Origin: Actinomyces vulturis
Lineage (GTDB): Bacteria > Actinomycetota > Actinomycetes > Actinomycetales > Actinomycetaceae
NCBI RefSeq assembly: GCF_001687305.1
Contig: NZ_LZRK01000004.1
Location: forward strand, 124,001 to 188,000
DNA: 64,000 nt
Direction of reading: 5' to 3'
The notes beneath the pieces were generated by a model, which worked only from the letters and a program-made list of their open reading frames with translations, was not told the origin of the DNA and did not search any database. Each line of letters begins with the position of its first letter. Position 1 is the first letter of the stretch. The position numbers were made by a program, and so were the translations under genes. Below are positions 38,681-47,673 of the stretch, piece by piece.

Positions 38681-39723
38681 TTTGTTCTCCAAACAGGGAA
38701 TTTGAGAAAGCCCCGATCAAAGAAACTTCTTACGAGTTTCTCAACTTTATTTGACAAAAGTGATGAAGGAGATATTAGCGATGAGTCTCTCTATTCAAAA
38801 TCTTAAGAGAACCTTCTGAAGGAGGCTCAAGAGTGTAGGAGTCCCTAAAAACACTCCTGACAAACCAAAACTGCAGATCATGCCGATAAATAATTAATCT
38901 ATGCATCGAAATATCATACGAAGATGAGCGCAAGCAGCCCACCTTCGATACGCACTTAGAAGACGATCACACCTCTCCGAGCATTCGAACCCAGCACCAG
39001 AGAGCATGCAGCACCCTACTGCCCAACGCACAGGATTGATATTGCTACCCGCAGAGGCTCTAACCACGCTCGAACCTCACCCCTTCCACTCAGTTCAAAT
39101 TAATTACACAAACGCTCACGACGAAATCATTCGCCGGAAACTAAGAAAAGGAAAACAAAACCACTACTACAATGACGGAGTATAGAAAAATAATCCGCAG
39201 CGAGACAACAACGTAAATCCACTTATAAATAAACGATAAATTGCCACCCTAATTCATGTGACGAGAACCAATATTTCCCCTCAAGAAAAATAATCTATAG
39301 TTACCAGGAACGAAAGTTTCAATTTAATAAAGGAACGAAAAGATAGGAAAAAATAAATTCAGTACTATTCTATTTAACAATTGAATGCCAAAAGAATAGA
39401 TCAACTCAAAGTTCGAAAAAACTATATTTATTTCACACCCACTCAAAATGCCGCAACCATTTGCCGCCCAAAACATAATAAGGTAAGCACCCCCCCCCTT
39501 CCTCTTTATCTAAAATATATTAAGCCACCTAATAGAAAAATCTTTAATCACTTTATAAAACAGAATAATTCGACTCAAATTCGAAGAATTAGCAAATAAG
39601 AATCTACATTTATTATCTGAAAGTTAAGATCGCAAGATTTACGAAAACGATAGTGTGGAGAGGTATAAATACAGTCACTACGCACTACTTATGACGCTAT
39701 TATTAACTGAATCAACAAATTTT
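38681..39723. other. AT-rich non-coding stretch
   Basis: About 1 kb of strikingly AT-rich sequence compared with both sides, without a gene I can support. A 72-codon rightward frame around 39381-39599 is Asn/Lys/Ile-rich and has no ribosome binding site or recognisable motif; it contains a run of nine C at 39490-39498. AGGAACGAAA occurs at about 39307 and 39331, and a related AGAACGAAAG lies at 39738. The base composition and lack of genes suggest acquired or decayed DNA. Confidence 0.6.
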
Positions 39724-39753
39724 TTGTTACAAAAGATAGAACGAAAGTATAAT
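39724..39753 (+). promoter_or_regulatory. Promoter of the orphan island gene
   Basis: TTGTTA at 39724-39729 and the perfect TATAAT at 39748-39753 are 18 bases apart. Transcription would start near 39760 and give a leader of about 210 bases before the gene at 39973. The 61-codon frame that starts at 39752 begins inside this -10 box and is therefore unlikely to be used. Confidence 0.65.
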
Positions 39754-39773
39754 GAGTGTAGCGATCCGAGCAT

Positions 39774-39792
39774 GTGACACTGAAAGTGTCAC
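39774..39792 (+). promoter_or_regulatory. Stem-loop at the 5' end of the leader
   Basis: GTGACACT, loop GAA, AGTGTCAC: an 8-bp perfect stem placed about 15 bases into the predicted transcript. Further complementary pieces downstream (CTACTA with TAGTAG; CGAGG with CCTCG) suggest a folded leader. Confidence 0.5.
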
Positions 39793-39972
39793 TCCTTCTC
39801 ACACACAACTACTACCTCCAACTCCACGAAAACTAGTAGAGTTGAGCATAGACTGTGAGCGAGGTAACATTTCCCTCGTCACAGGCGCAGGCCATGGAGG
39901 GCAACAAGATAAAGAACTCAGGCCTGCTCCCACTTAAATTGATACGCACTCAAGAAGAGAAAGAGGACTGAA

Positions 39973-40665
39973 ATGCGCCATCAAAATCCCGTTGACTGGG
40001 AACATTACAAAATTTTACGTGAGCGTTTTGGCCATGTTGGAAGTTTTGCTTATTGGAATTCTGATACGTGCAAGGTCCCTGACTGTATTCGAGCCGACTC
40101 AGAAGAAGAATTTCTCGATAAAAACCTTAATGAAATTCTCCATGCCGATATCGTTTTCTTAGGTAAGAATTTCGGCGTCAATGAAGATATCCAAAGAGTA
40201 ATTGACAAAAATGAACCCCATGCAATTCTTGAACACTACAAAAACAATTGTGATCTTGAAAACCAATACGGTGGGAAATATGCAAAAAAGGCTCTTTACC
40301 CAACACTGAAAAATACCTGTCTTGAAGGAGCCTACATGACAGATCTTTTTAAGTTTCCATTAGAAGATAGTTCATATCTTGCAATGGGAATTCCCAGCAA
40401 GCGTCTTAATGATATTAGCGAAAGCATCACCAACAAACTTATCGATCACTCAATTAACGGATTAAGTTTTGAGTTACGAAATATTATTGGAGTAAAAACC
40501 GACCCAATTTTCGTGCTGTTCGGCCAATTTCCTTCAGGTATTGAAGATAAACTTTTAGATAAGTTTCCTGGAGCATCGGTTTACAAAATAAGCCATTATG
40601 CACGAAAGGGATATTCGAAGGACCAGTTCAAAAATGAAGTGAATCAGTTGATCAAGCAAATCTAG
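39973..40665 (+). CDS. Orphan island protein, possible uracil-DNA-glycosylase fold
   Basis: A 230-residue soluble protein with Lys/Asn/Ile-rich composition unlike its neighbours, so probably acquired. No confident family. The order of short motifs recalls the uracil-DNA-glycosylase superfamily: ADIVFLGKNFG (where UDGs have a GxNP-type loop), YMTDLFKFP in the middle, a hydrophobic strand IFVLFGQFP, and ISHYARKGYSK where UDGs carry the HPS-type loop. These are eye matches only. AGAGG precedes the ATG by eight bases and a consensus promoter lies 220 bases upstream. It is the only well supported gene of the AT-rich patch. It could be a DNA-repair or defence-type enzyme, or something unrelated. 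Confidence 0.5.
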   Translation: MRHQNPVDWEHYKILRERFGHVGSFAYWNSDTCKVPDCIRADSEEEFLDKNLNEILHADIVFLGKNFGVNEDIQRVIDKNEPHAILEHYKNNCDLENQYGGKYAKKALYPTLKNTCLEGAYMTDLFKFPLEDSSYLAMGIPSKRLNDISESITNKLIDHSINGLSFELRNIIGVKTDPIFVLFGQFPSGIEDKLLDKFPGASVYKISHYARKGYSKDQFKNEVNQLIKQI

Positions 40666-40787
40666 ATTTACCACATCAGATTAACTAGGAACGAGTGGAT
40701 TCCAGATTCGCTTCAAGCGTTCACAGTAATTTGAAATATAAGTTTTTAAAAAAGCGAAAATTAACACTGCTGAACGCATTCTTACGG

Positions 40788-40824
40788 TGGAGTTAGGGGG
40801 ATTCGAACCTCTGATCTCCTCCAT
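40788..40824 (-). pseudogene. Decayed tRNA-Ala 3' half (possible attachment-site remnant)
   Basis: These 37 bases match the 3' half of the intact tRNA-Ala genes next door (anticodon stem to discriminator base) at 32 positions. Two T-stem pairs are broken and the 5' half is missing, so it is not a tRNA gene. A tRNA 3' end on the border of AT-rich DNA is the usual trace of integrase-mediated insertion. Confidence 0.75.
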
Positions 40825-40829
40825 TGGGT

Positions 40830-40859
40830 ATAAAAAGTGGCTCGGATTATTTCCAAGCC
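40830..40859 (-). terminator. Intrinsic terminator after the tRNA-Ala pair
   Basis: On the minus strand GGCTTGG, loop AAATAAT, CCGAGCC is followed by ACTTTTTAT: a 7-bp stem with U-tract, 10 bases past the CCA end of the tRNA. It is one of the few classical intrinsic terminators in the window. Confidence 0.75.
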
Positions 40860-40869
40860 AGCATCCCTT

Positions 40870-40945
40870 TGGTGGAGCTAAGGGGATTCGAACCCCTGAC
40901 CTCTTCCATGCCATGGAAGCGCGCTACCAACTGCGCCATAGCCCC
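40870..40945 (-). tRNA. tRNA-Ala (anticodon GGC), CCA encoded
   Basis: The minus strand folds as a full cloverleaf starting GGGGCTATGGCGC, with anticodon loop ATGGCAT (anticodon GGC, alanine codon GCC), T-loop TTCGAAT and acceptor pair G3-U70, the alanine identity element. The 3' end reads A-CCA, so CCA is encoded. It is the second of two tandem copies. Confidence 0.95.
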
Positions 40946-40994
40946 GATTCACCATTGCGGTGAGGGGGATGAAACCACGAGTGGAATCATCTCG

Positions 40995-41067
40995 TGGAGC
41001 TAAGGGGATTCGAACCCCTGACCTCTTCCATGCCATGGAAGCGCGCTACCAACTGCGCCATAGCCCC
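40995..41067 (-). tRNA. tRNA-Ala (anticodon GGC), CCA not encoded
   Basis: Identical in its 73-base body to the copy at 40873-40945, 49 bases away. After the discriminator A the sequence is CGAG, so CCA must be added. Read leftward first in the pair; a weak promoter-like pair (TTGAGG at 41125-41130 and an AT-rich -10 near 41103) lies upstream. Confidence 0.95.
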
Positions 41068-41152
41068 GTTTGTTGGGTGCCACCCCGTAGAAAGGCGACG
41101 CCGATAATCTTAAGGAATTTCCCCCCTCAAGAGCAAATCAGCCCCGCGTGCC

Positions 41153-41770
41153 CTAGGACACAGACCCCACATTCTCGTTCCACGATTCCACATACCACCC
41201 AGGCGCCTTGCGAGCCTGGCGAATATGGCCCACATGCGCATTATTCAGGCCCTTCAACCCATGCCACACCTGCGCATCCAGCCCAAGAAACTGCGTGATC
41301 CCAGCGTTGATCGCGCTGCCGTGACTCACGGCCACAACCACCGCATCCTCATCCACGCCATCCATAAACTCCTGCAAGCACGCGGCCACACGCCTGCCCG
41401 TCTCGCCACAAAGTTCAATGCCCACCTCAGGACACTCCCCCGTCTGGCGCCACTGGGCATACTGCTCAGGAGCGTCAGCCTCGATCTGCGCTGCCGTCAG
41501 CCCCTCCCACTGACCGTAGGAGCGCTCAATCAGGCCGTCGAGTACCTGAACCTCTACGCCCACCAGGGAGGCCAAGGCCTGCGCCGTGTCAACGGCGCGG
41601 GCCAAAGGTGAAGAAATCACATGGGTCACGCCGCGCTCAGCCAGAACCTGCGCAGCCTTGTCAGCCTGGAACTTCCCATTGTCATTCAATGGGGTATCGC
41701 AGCAGCCCTGCAGGCGGCGCTCAATGTTGTAATCAGTCTGGCCGTGGCGCCATACATAGAGGGTCTTCAT
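41153..41770 (-). CDS. Histidine phosphatase (phosphoglycerate mutase-like)
   Basis: A 205-residue cytoplasmic enzyme of the branch-1 histidine phosphatase superfamily. The catalytic motif is VWRHGQTDYN near the start, with phospho-His in RHG, and VVVAVSHGSAIN holds the second His. The middle ERSYGQWEGLTAAQIE segment is that of broad-specificity phosphatases and cofactor-dependent mutase relatives. Length favours a phosphatase over glycolytic mutase. It lies 160 bases after rsfS on the same strand; in many actinobacteria a gene of this family follows nadD-rsfS, so it belongs to this operon. Confidence 0.88.
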   Translation of the reverse strand: MKTLYVWRHGQTDYNIERRLQGCCDTPLNDNGKFQADKAAQVLAERGVTHVISSPLARAVDTAQALASLVGVEVQVLDGLIERSYGQWEGLTAAQIEADAPEQYAQWRQTGECPEVGIELCGETGRRVAACLQEFMDGVDEDAVVVAVSHGSAINAGITQFLGLDAQVWHGLKGLNNAHVGHIRQARKAPGWYVESWNENVGSVS

Positions 41771-41930
41771 CGTCCTGTCCTTGCGTCAACGTCCCCGAGG
41801 GCTCATCGGTGCCCATTCATCGTTTCCTGAGCCTGCTGAAAAGCGGAACAACAGCGACTGGCGAGTGTCCGGCATCAGAGGGGATATACACAACTCCCCC
41901 ACCACCCAAGGCAGTGAGGGAGCGATGCAA

Positions 41931-42308
41931 TCATTCAGATTCGATGGACTCGGTAATCTCCAAGTCAATCTCCGGGCAGTCCTTCCACAAACGCTCCAGA
42001 GCATAGAATTCGCGGTCCTCTTCCTGCTGGACGTGGACAATGATGTCGCTGTAGTCCAGGAGAACCCAGTGGCCCTCAGTGAAGCCTTCGCGCTGCTTGC
42101 GCTTAGCGCCAGCCTTATGAAGGGCTTCCTCCACGGCGTCAACAATGGAGCGTACGTGACGCTCATTGTCACCGGACAGAAGGAGGAACACGTCAGTTAG
42201 AGCCAGGCGTTCAGATACGTCCAGGCCAATGATGCTTTCTGCTTTCTTATCCGCACCAGCCTGAGCTGCTGCGCGAGCGAGATTAATGGAGTGCTCGGTT
42301 GCGCTCAC
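41931..42308 (-). CDS. rsfS: Ribosomal silencing factor RsfS
   Basis: A 125-residue protein of the RsfS/Iojap family, which binds L14 of the large ribosomal subunit and blocks subunit joining when growth slows. Typical features are ALTDVFLLLSGDNERHVRSIVDAVEEAL and EGHWVLLDYSDIIVHVQQEEDREFYALERLWKD. GTG start overlaps the stop of the upstream gene by GTGA, so the genes are coupled. Part of the nadD-hypothetical-rsfS group common to actinobacteria. Confidence 0.95.
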   Translation of the reverse strand: MSATEHSINLARAAAQAGADKKAESIIGLDVSERLALTDVFLLLSGDNERHVRSIVDAVEEALHKAGAKRKQREGFTEGHWVLLDYSDIIVHVQQEEDREFYALERLWKDCPEIDLEITESIESE

Positions 42309-43675
42309 AAGAGTCCTAACGTTGATCGGGCCGATTCACCACAAGCCATGATGTGCGGCAGAACATCCGCCAGGGCACTGTGATCAGGCTGAATCACAAA
42401 GATCCACAGCAGTGCCCCAAGGAGTAGTCCCACCACAATAATGCCAAAGAGAATCAAAACGGTACGCAAAGTTGACGATTCAATGGGTGCATGCGTCACA
42501 TCAGAATCGTCCACTTCACTATGTTCTTCCGGAGTAGACGCAGTCGGCGTACTCACTGCCTGAACAGGAGACGACGCCGCAGACGCCACCGCCGGACTCA
42601 AACCAGGTGCCGGAACAGGGACCACCGGTGAATTCTCAGGACGTACAGCCTTCCACTGAGGAGTTTCTACACCGGTGAAATCCTCCCCCACTACCTGGAC
42701 CCTGCTCAGTTCCCCCGTGGACTCCACGGTACGCACACCATGAGCGGCAGTAGGGATACGGACCACAGGGCGGCGAACCGGAGGAATAGGATCCCGATCC
42801 TCCTCAGGATCTCCCATTTCCTGAGCAGCCTGCTCACCAACAGCCTCGGCGGCAACCTGCAACTCATCCGAATAGGTCAAACTCGTCAGAGCAGGTGCCG
42901 GACGAGTGGACTCAGCAAAACGATCACGCAAGGAACGGCGACGCGGAGGTGCAGCCTCTCCGTCCTCACCTTTCACCTCAGGTTCCGGAGTCGAATCGTC
43001 AATAGCAACATGTGGAGCAGTGGCTTCCAACTCCAGATCCTCATTATCCGCAGGCTGCGCAGACTCAGACGAACCGGCCCCCTCAGCGCTCACCTCAACA
43101 GACTCCACACTCTCAACTACCACAGTCTCATCGAGACTAGCCTCGTCGTCAGGCTGATCGGGAGTCTGGGGAGTTTCACCACTCAACGCAGCAACATCCT
43201 CAGCGGCTTCCTGGATAGAAGCATCCGCTCCCTGAGCACCAGTCTCAGGTGAGGAGAAAATAGACGGCCCCTGGGCGGCGTCAGCAGAAAAAACAGACGG
43301 CGCAGAAACAGCGGAGGCAGCAGAATCAGCAGACGCCGCACTCATGCCCTTGACTGGAACAGCAATAGGTTCCATATCGCCCACGCCCGTGGCCGCAGAA
43401 TGCACACCATGACCAGCCACCACCGTAGCCACATCAGGAAGAGGAGCCAAAGGATTCTGCAACGCTTGAGCCTGCTCAAGCGTAATCTCGCCACGTTCCA
43501 CCGCGTCACGCAGAGCCTGGGCCTCATCACGCAGACGCTTCATTTCACGGCGAGTCAGCAGCGGCTGCTGGCCGGTCAAAAACGCCTCGCGCTCAGCAGC
43601 ACGCTCAGCTTCACGCTGGGCGCGTCGAGTCATGCGCGGCGCTGCGCCGCCTGCCTGTGATTCACTCACCGTCAT
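42305..43675 (-). CDS. Hypothetical tail-anchored protein between nadD and rsfS
   Basis: A 456-residue protein with three zones: a basic helical N-terminus (about 10-70; [30 protein letters not shown]) that may be coiled coil; a long acidic Ala/Ser/Pro/Glu-rich disordered middle; and one membrane span near the C-terminus ([20 protein letters not shown]) followed by a short tail. No enzyme motif. It overlaps nadD before it and rsfS after it, a conserved position in actinobacteria for such a poorly known protein. Function unknown. Confidence 0.8.
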   Translation of the reverse strand: MTVSESQAGGAAPRMTRRAQREAERAAEREAFLTGQQPLLTRREMKRLRDEAQALRDAVERGEITLEQAQALQNPLAPLPDVATVVAGHGVHSAATGVGDMEPIAVPVKGMSAASADSAASAVSAPSVFSADAAQGPSIFSSPETGAQGADASIQEAAEDVAALSGETPQTPDQPDDEASLDETVVVESVESVEVSAEGAGSSESAQPADNEDLELEATAPHVAIDDSTPEPEVKGEDGEAAPPRRRSLRDRFAESTRPAPALTSLTYSDELQVAAEAVGEQAAQEMGDPEEDRDPIPPVRRPVVRIPTAAHGVRTVESTGELSRVQVVGEDFTGVETPQWKAVRPENSPVVPVPAPGLSPAVASAASSPVQAVSTPTASTPEEHSEVDDSDVTHAPIESSTLRTVLILFGIIVVGLLLGALLWIFVIQPDHSALADVLPHIMACGESARSTLGLL

Positions 43676-44348
43676 CCTCCTCTAACAGGTTCTGCCCATC
43701 CGCCACACGTGCAGTCATCGACGTGATGTTCCGCGGATTCGTAATCTGGCGATACAAACCGTATTTGCGAATGTACTGCACAACGCCATCAGGAACCAGA
43801 TACCACACCGCATCACCCCGAGACACGCGCTCACGGCAATCCGTCGATGAGATTGCCATGGCGGGAACCTCAAGAAGAGAAACCCCGTCTTTTGGCATCC
43901 CCTCAGTGTTCATCACATGGCCAGGACGAGTCACACCCACCATATGCGCCATAGTGAAAAGTTTCTCGGAATCCTTCCACGTCAAAATCTGAGCCAACGC
44001 ATCCGCACCGGTAATGAAGTACAGTTCCGCACCCGGATACTCACGAGTCAAGTCCGTAAGAGTATCAATCGTGTAGGTCACTCCCCCACGATCAATATCC
44101 ACACGAGACACAGTAAATCGAGGATTAGACGCCGTGGCGATCACCGTCATCAAATAACGGTGCTCCGCCGCACTCACCGGACGATCCTTCTTAAAAGGCT
44201 GCGCCCACGTAGGTACGAAAATTACTTCATCAAGATCAAAGGCTTGCTGAACTTCACTAGCGGCAACCAAGTGGCCATGATGAATAGGGTCGAAGGTGCC
44301 ACCCATCACTCCAATGCGCAGGCGACGTTGAGTGTGTTCCCCAGTCAC
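43662..44348 (-). CDS. nadD: Nicotinate-nucleotide adenylyltransferase
   Basis: A 228-residue enzyme joining ATP and nicotinate mononucleotide to deamido-NAD in NAD synthesis. The nucleotidyltransferase motif [12 protein letters not shown] (HxGH) is at the N-terminus, [12 protein letters not shown] follows, and [13 protein letters not shown] is the ISSTxIR motif. Its GTG overlaps the stop of the aldolase gene before it, and its end overlaps the hypothetical gene after it, so NAD synthesis is translationally linked to a carbohydrate aldolase. Confidence 0.95.
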   Translation of the reverse strand: MTGEHTQRRLRIGVMGGTFDPIHHGHLVAASEVQQAFDLDEVIFVPTWAQPFKKDRPVSAAEHRYLMTVIATASNPRFTVSRVDIDRGGVTYTIDTLTDLTREYPGAELYFITGADALAQILTWKDSEKLFTMAHMVGVTRPGHVMNTEGMPKDGVSLLEVPAMAISSTDCRERVSRGDAVWYLVPDGVVQYIRKYGLYRQITNPRNITSMTARVADGQNLLEEDDGE

Positions 44349-45190
44349 TCGGCGCTGCCCTCGCCGGCGTACCAGCGCAGCAGGCGCTCAACTTCTCCAC
44401 CAATGACTTCAGAGCCTGGGCCCACATACTTACGGGGATCCACCATAGAAGGGTTCTCTTCTAAGATGCGACGCACTTCGCCGGTAAACACCACGTTGAG
44501 GTGCGTGGAGACGTTGATCTTTGTCATGCCAGCCTTAATCGCTTCACGCATGCCTTCATCGCTCACACCAGAAGAGCCATGAAGAACAAGAGGAACGGGA
44601 ACAGCCTGGTGGATCTGAGTGATGAGTTCAGTATCGAGAACTGCACCACGGGTAGTCATCGCATGGGAGGACCCCACAGCCACGGCCAAGAGGTCCACAT
44701 CCGTATCCTCAACGAACTTCGCAGCATCCTCAGGGTTGGTGCGTGCGGAAGGATCATGCACGCCGTTCTTGCCGCCCACTTCGCCAAGTTCAGCTTCCAC
44801 ACTCACGCCACGTTCGTGACACCAGCGAGTAATGTCGGCAGTGGTTGCTCGGTTTTCGTCATCAGGGAGTTTTGAGCCGTCATACATAATGGAAGTAACA
44901 CCCAGTTCCACGGCAGCCTTGCACAGATCAACGTCCTCAGCGTGATCCAGGTGTACCACAGCGGGCACCTTTGCGGCACGGGCCAGAGCCAAGGTGGCCA
45001 CTGTGATGGGTTCGAGCGCACCATGATATTTCACAGCGTTCTGGCTAATCTGAAGAATAATAGGCTTTCCTGCTCGCTCAGCACCTTTGACGAATGCTTC
45101 AGCGTGATCAAGGAGAACAACGTTAAATGCCCCTAGGCCCACACCGTGATCAGCGGCTTCCTTAGCCAGGGTACGAATATCGGCGAGCAT
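44345..45190 (-). CDS. Class II ketose-bisphosphate aldolase
   Basis: A 281-residue zinc aldolase of the fructose/tagatose-bisphosphate family. The catalytic Asp and first zinc His are in [12 protein letters not shown], other zinc ligands in [12 protein letters not shown] and [13 protein letters not shown]. The short length and sequence type are those of GatY/KbaY/FbaA-like proteins, so tagatose-1,6-bisphosphate is possible as well as fructose-1,6-bisphosphate. GAGGAATT precedes the ATG. It is preceded by a ROK kinase gene and followed directly by nadD. Confidence 0.88.
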   Translation of the reverse strand: MLADIRTLAKEAADHGVGLGAFNVVLLDHAEAFVKGAERAGKPIILQISQNAVKYHGALEPITVATLALARAAKVPAVVHLDHAEDVDLCKAAVELGVTSIMYDGSKLPDDENRATTADITRWCHERGVSVEAELGEVGGKNGVHDPSARTNPEDAAKFVEDTDVDLLAVAVGSSHAMTTRGAVLDTELITQIHQAVPVPLVLHGSSGVSDEGMREAIKAGMTKINVSTHLNVVFTGEVRRILEENPSMVDPRKYVGPGSEVIGGEVERLLRWYAGEGSAE

Positions 45191-45288
45191 AGAGAATTCC
45201 TCTCAAATTAGTGGTTCCGCACCGCGGGTAGCGGTGGGATGACAATGAGGATGGGCGGAGTTGCCCTCTACCTATCCAGCCTAGTAGG

Positions 45289-46275
45289 TCAGTTAGCACG
45301 CTGACCGCAAGGCACCCCGCAAGCTTCCAGAGCGCGTCCAGCACTCCCCAACGCTTGAGACCATGAGCCCAATGCTGCAGCGAGCACGTCTGGGACAGGA
45401 GCCAGAGTCAGGCGTTTTGCGATTTCCTCTCGCAGTGGCACCACGAAAACGTCACCAGCCTTCGCTAGGCCGCCACCGATCACAATGTCCAGAGGACCCA
45501 GTGCGCATACGGCATGAGCCATGGCTTCAGCCAGTGCCTCGATGGCAGAGTTCCAGACGTACGTTGCGTCCTTGTCACCATCCTTCATCGCCAACTCCAC
45601 GCCAAGCGCTCCAGCAGCAATGACCTGATCCTTCTCATCCTCACTCTTATAGAAAGCAAGACGCTGAGCCAAGCCACCTGCACTGGTAACACGTTCAAGA
45701 ACAGTGGTCTGACCAGGGCGGTCCGGATCAGGAACGATGATCTGACCGATTTCGCCAGCCCAACCGCCCCCTACACGGGGGTGACCATCAAGAAGAAGGC
45801 CTGCACCGATACCAGTGCCCAGGGCAAGATAGAAGGTGTTGTCACCTCCAGCCCCCCAACGGTTTTCTGCCCAAGCACCACAGCGCACGTCGTGACCAAA
45901 CACCACGGGACCATCGAGAGCTTCTTCGAGGCGCTGAGCCATGGGGTAGTTTTTCCATTCCAGATTCACGCTAAGGACGGCCATGCCTTTGTGATCATCC
46001 ACAATTCCGGGCACGTCTACTCCCACAACCGGAGCGAGAGTCTCGATGGTGCAGATAGGCGCCAATTCGCCGTCGGTTACACGCTGGCGCAGGGAGGCCA
46101 CCAGGTTAGCCACGACTGCCACGAGTTCATCAGCCCCCTTAGGTGTGGGACAGGTTTCACTCAGGACCATCTGGCCAGAGGAATCAGCGATGACGTACTT
46201 AATGGTGGTTCCACCTACGTCAATTCCGATGCTGTGAGTTGGTGCGGTCGATGAGAGCTCGGCGGCTTGCGTCAT
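45289..46275 (-). CDS. ROK-family sugar kinase
   Basis: A 328-residue sugar kinase with the ATP motif IGIDVGGTTIKYVI and catalytic Asp in FGHDVRC. The usual ROK zinc motif CxCGxxGC is missing; the corresponding region reads GWAGEIGQIIVPDPDRPG, as in a Cys-less branch of actinobacterial ROK kinases. Glucose is a common substrate for such proteins, but the aldolase downstream and DeoR regulator upstream allow another hexose. It is the first gene of the leftward group, divergent from the DeoR gene across 379 bases. Confidence 0.85.
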   Translation of the reverse strand: MTQAAELSSTAPTHSIGIDVGGTTIKYVIADSSGQMVLSETCPTPKGADELVAVVANLVASLRQRVTDGELAPICTIETLAPVVGVDVPGIVDDHKGMAVLSVNLEWKNYPMAQRLEEALDGPVVFGHDVRCGAWAENRWGAGGDNTFYLALGTGIGAGLLLDGHPRVGGGWAGEIGQIIVPDPDRPGQTTVLERVTSAGGLAQRLAFYKSEDEKDQVIAAGALGVELAMKDGDKDATYVWNSAIEALAEAMAHAVCALGPLDIVIGGGLAKAGDVFVVPLREEIAKRLTLAPVPDVLAAALGSWSQALGSAGRALEACGVPCGQRAN

Positions 46276-46654
46276 TGGATAACCCCTTGCAGTTGCGGTG
46301 TAGTGCTAAGGATACTCAAGGGAGAGAGCGAATCACAGTCTTTTTGACTAAAAGTGATGTTTTATTGGCCAATTACGTCAATTTGTATCTCACACTCACC
46401 AAGTCAATCCTCACAATTTCTCACACAAATTTGCAATCTCTACCACGGAAAGTTCGTGACAGCGGCCACCATGACCGCTACTATGAGTTTCTATACGCGA
46501 AAGAACCTCTGAACTGGACCGAAAACCACAACCAGCCAAGCGGAAACTATCCACACAAAAACTACCGCCCCAACTGCACTACTTGGACCGACATGTTCCA
46601 CCGCGTAATCACTAGCTCACCCACCATTCACGGACCACACAAAGGGGCCACTCA
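46276..46654. other. Divergent promoter region of ROK kinase and DeoR regulator
   Basis: A 379-base gap, AT-rich in its first half, with no supported gene. It holds small symmetrical elements such as TTGGCCAA near 46364 and an imperfect AATTACGTCAATT just beyond, possible DeoR-type binding sites. No motif is clear enough to call. Confidence 0.4.
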
Positions 46655-47440
46655 ATGACGCGACATGACCGCTTGTCAGCCATTCTGGGCATAATTGTCG
46701 AAGAAGGCAGCGTCCATATCGATGACATCATTGACCGCCTCGGCATCTCCGCTGCCACCGCGCGGCGAGATCTCGATTTCCTCGCCGACCAACAGTTACT
46801 CACCCGTACCCGAGGTGGCGCCAGCGCCAATCCCACCTCTGCTCAACTCCCCCTGCGCTACCGAGCTTCAAAGATGTCGGATGAAAAAACCCGCATCGCT
46901 CACGCCGCTGCAGCCATGGTTCACAGCGGCGACACTGTTGGCCTCAACGGTGGAACCACCACCACCGAAGTCGCCCGAGAAATCGCCATGTTGCCCTCAC
47001 AGACCGCCCTGGCAGAATCTGACGAGCCCATCACGGTAGTTACCAACGCCGTCAACATCGCCAACGAACTCACCGTGCGTCAGCGCGTGCGCGTCGTCGT
47101 CACAGGCGGCGTAGCCCGAGCACGCTCCTACGAACTCACCGGTCCACTCACCGAACTCATCCTCCCCTCCATCAGTATCGATGTGCTTTTCTTAGGCGTA
47201 GACGCGCTTAACGAACGCGGCGCCTTTGCCGCCCACGATGGCGAAGCCAAAGTCAACGCTGCCCTGGTCAACGCCGCCCGCAAAGTTGTGGTGGTATGCG
47301 ACAGTTCCAAACTAGGCGAGTCCGCATTTGCCATGATCTGCCCACTGCCCAGCATCGACCGCATCATCACCGACTCAGGCGCTTCAAAGGAATCACTCGA
47401 CATGCTGCGTGAATCAGGACTTGAAGTCACCGTCGTCTAA
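46655..47440 (+). CDS. DeoR-family sugar-metabolism repressor
   Basis: A 261-residue repressor: N-terminal DeoR helix-turn-helix (about 5-58; VHIDDIIDRLGISAATARRDLDFLADQQLLTRTRGGA) and C-terminal sugar-phosphate sensor domain with GLNGGTTTTEVAREI and the DVLFLGVDALNERGAF and VVVCDSSKLGESAF segments. It is divergent from the ROK-aldolase group and 233 bases before the GH112 gene on the same strand, so it may regulate either or both. The inducer is probably a phosphorylated sugar. Confidence 0.92.
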   Translation: MTRHDRLSAILGIIVEEGSVHIDDIIDRLGISAATARRDLDFLADQQLLTRTRGGASANPTSAQLPLRYRASKMSDEKTRIAHAAAAMVHSGDTVGLNGGTTTTEVAREIAMLPSQTALAESDEPITVVTNAVNIANELTVRQRVRVVVTGGVARARSYELTGPLTELILPSISIDVLFLGVDALNERGAFAAHDGEAKVNAALVNAARKVVVVCDSSKLGESAFAMICPLPSIDRIITDSGASKESLDMLRESGLEVTVV

Positions 47441-47673
47441 ACACCTCAGTCACGTCACCCGTTTCACTGGCTTTGACACCACTGGCGTTCACCTCGTCAC
47501 GCCAGGAACATTACAAAAATCCCCATAGGTCAAGGTCGGCAATCACCATGATCCAAGAACAGCACTACTGACTGAAGCAGACGAGTTCAGCACACTCCCT
47601 GCTTCGCCTTATATCGTTAATCACGCAGCACTACAGTGCTGCCCCGCCCGCCGCATAGGAAAAGGAAGTCACC

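Noticed and set aside
39381-39599. 72-codon frame in the AT-rich patch as a gene
   Set aside because: Composition is what random AT-rich DNA gives, there is no ribosome binding site and no recognisable motif.
39752-39937. 61-codon rightward frame upstream of the orphan island gene
   Set aside because: Its ATG lies inside the -10 box of the predicted promoter, so the message would start after it; no ribosome binding site or recognisable motif.
40681-40914. Leftward 77-codon frame over the tRNA-Ala region
   Set aside because: It runs through the tRNA gene, terminator and tRNA remnant; the apparent peptide (RSGVRIPLAPP-like) is a typical false translation of a tRNA.
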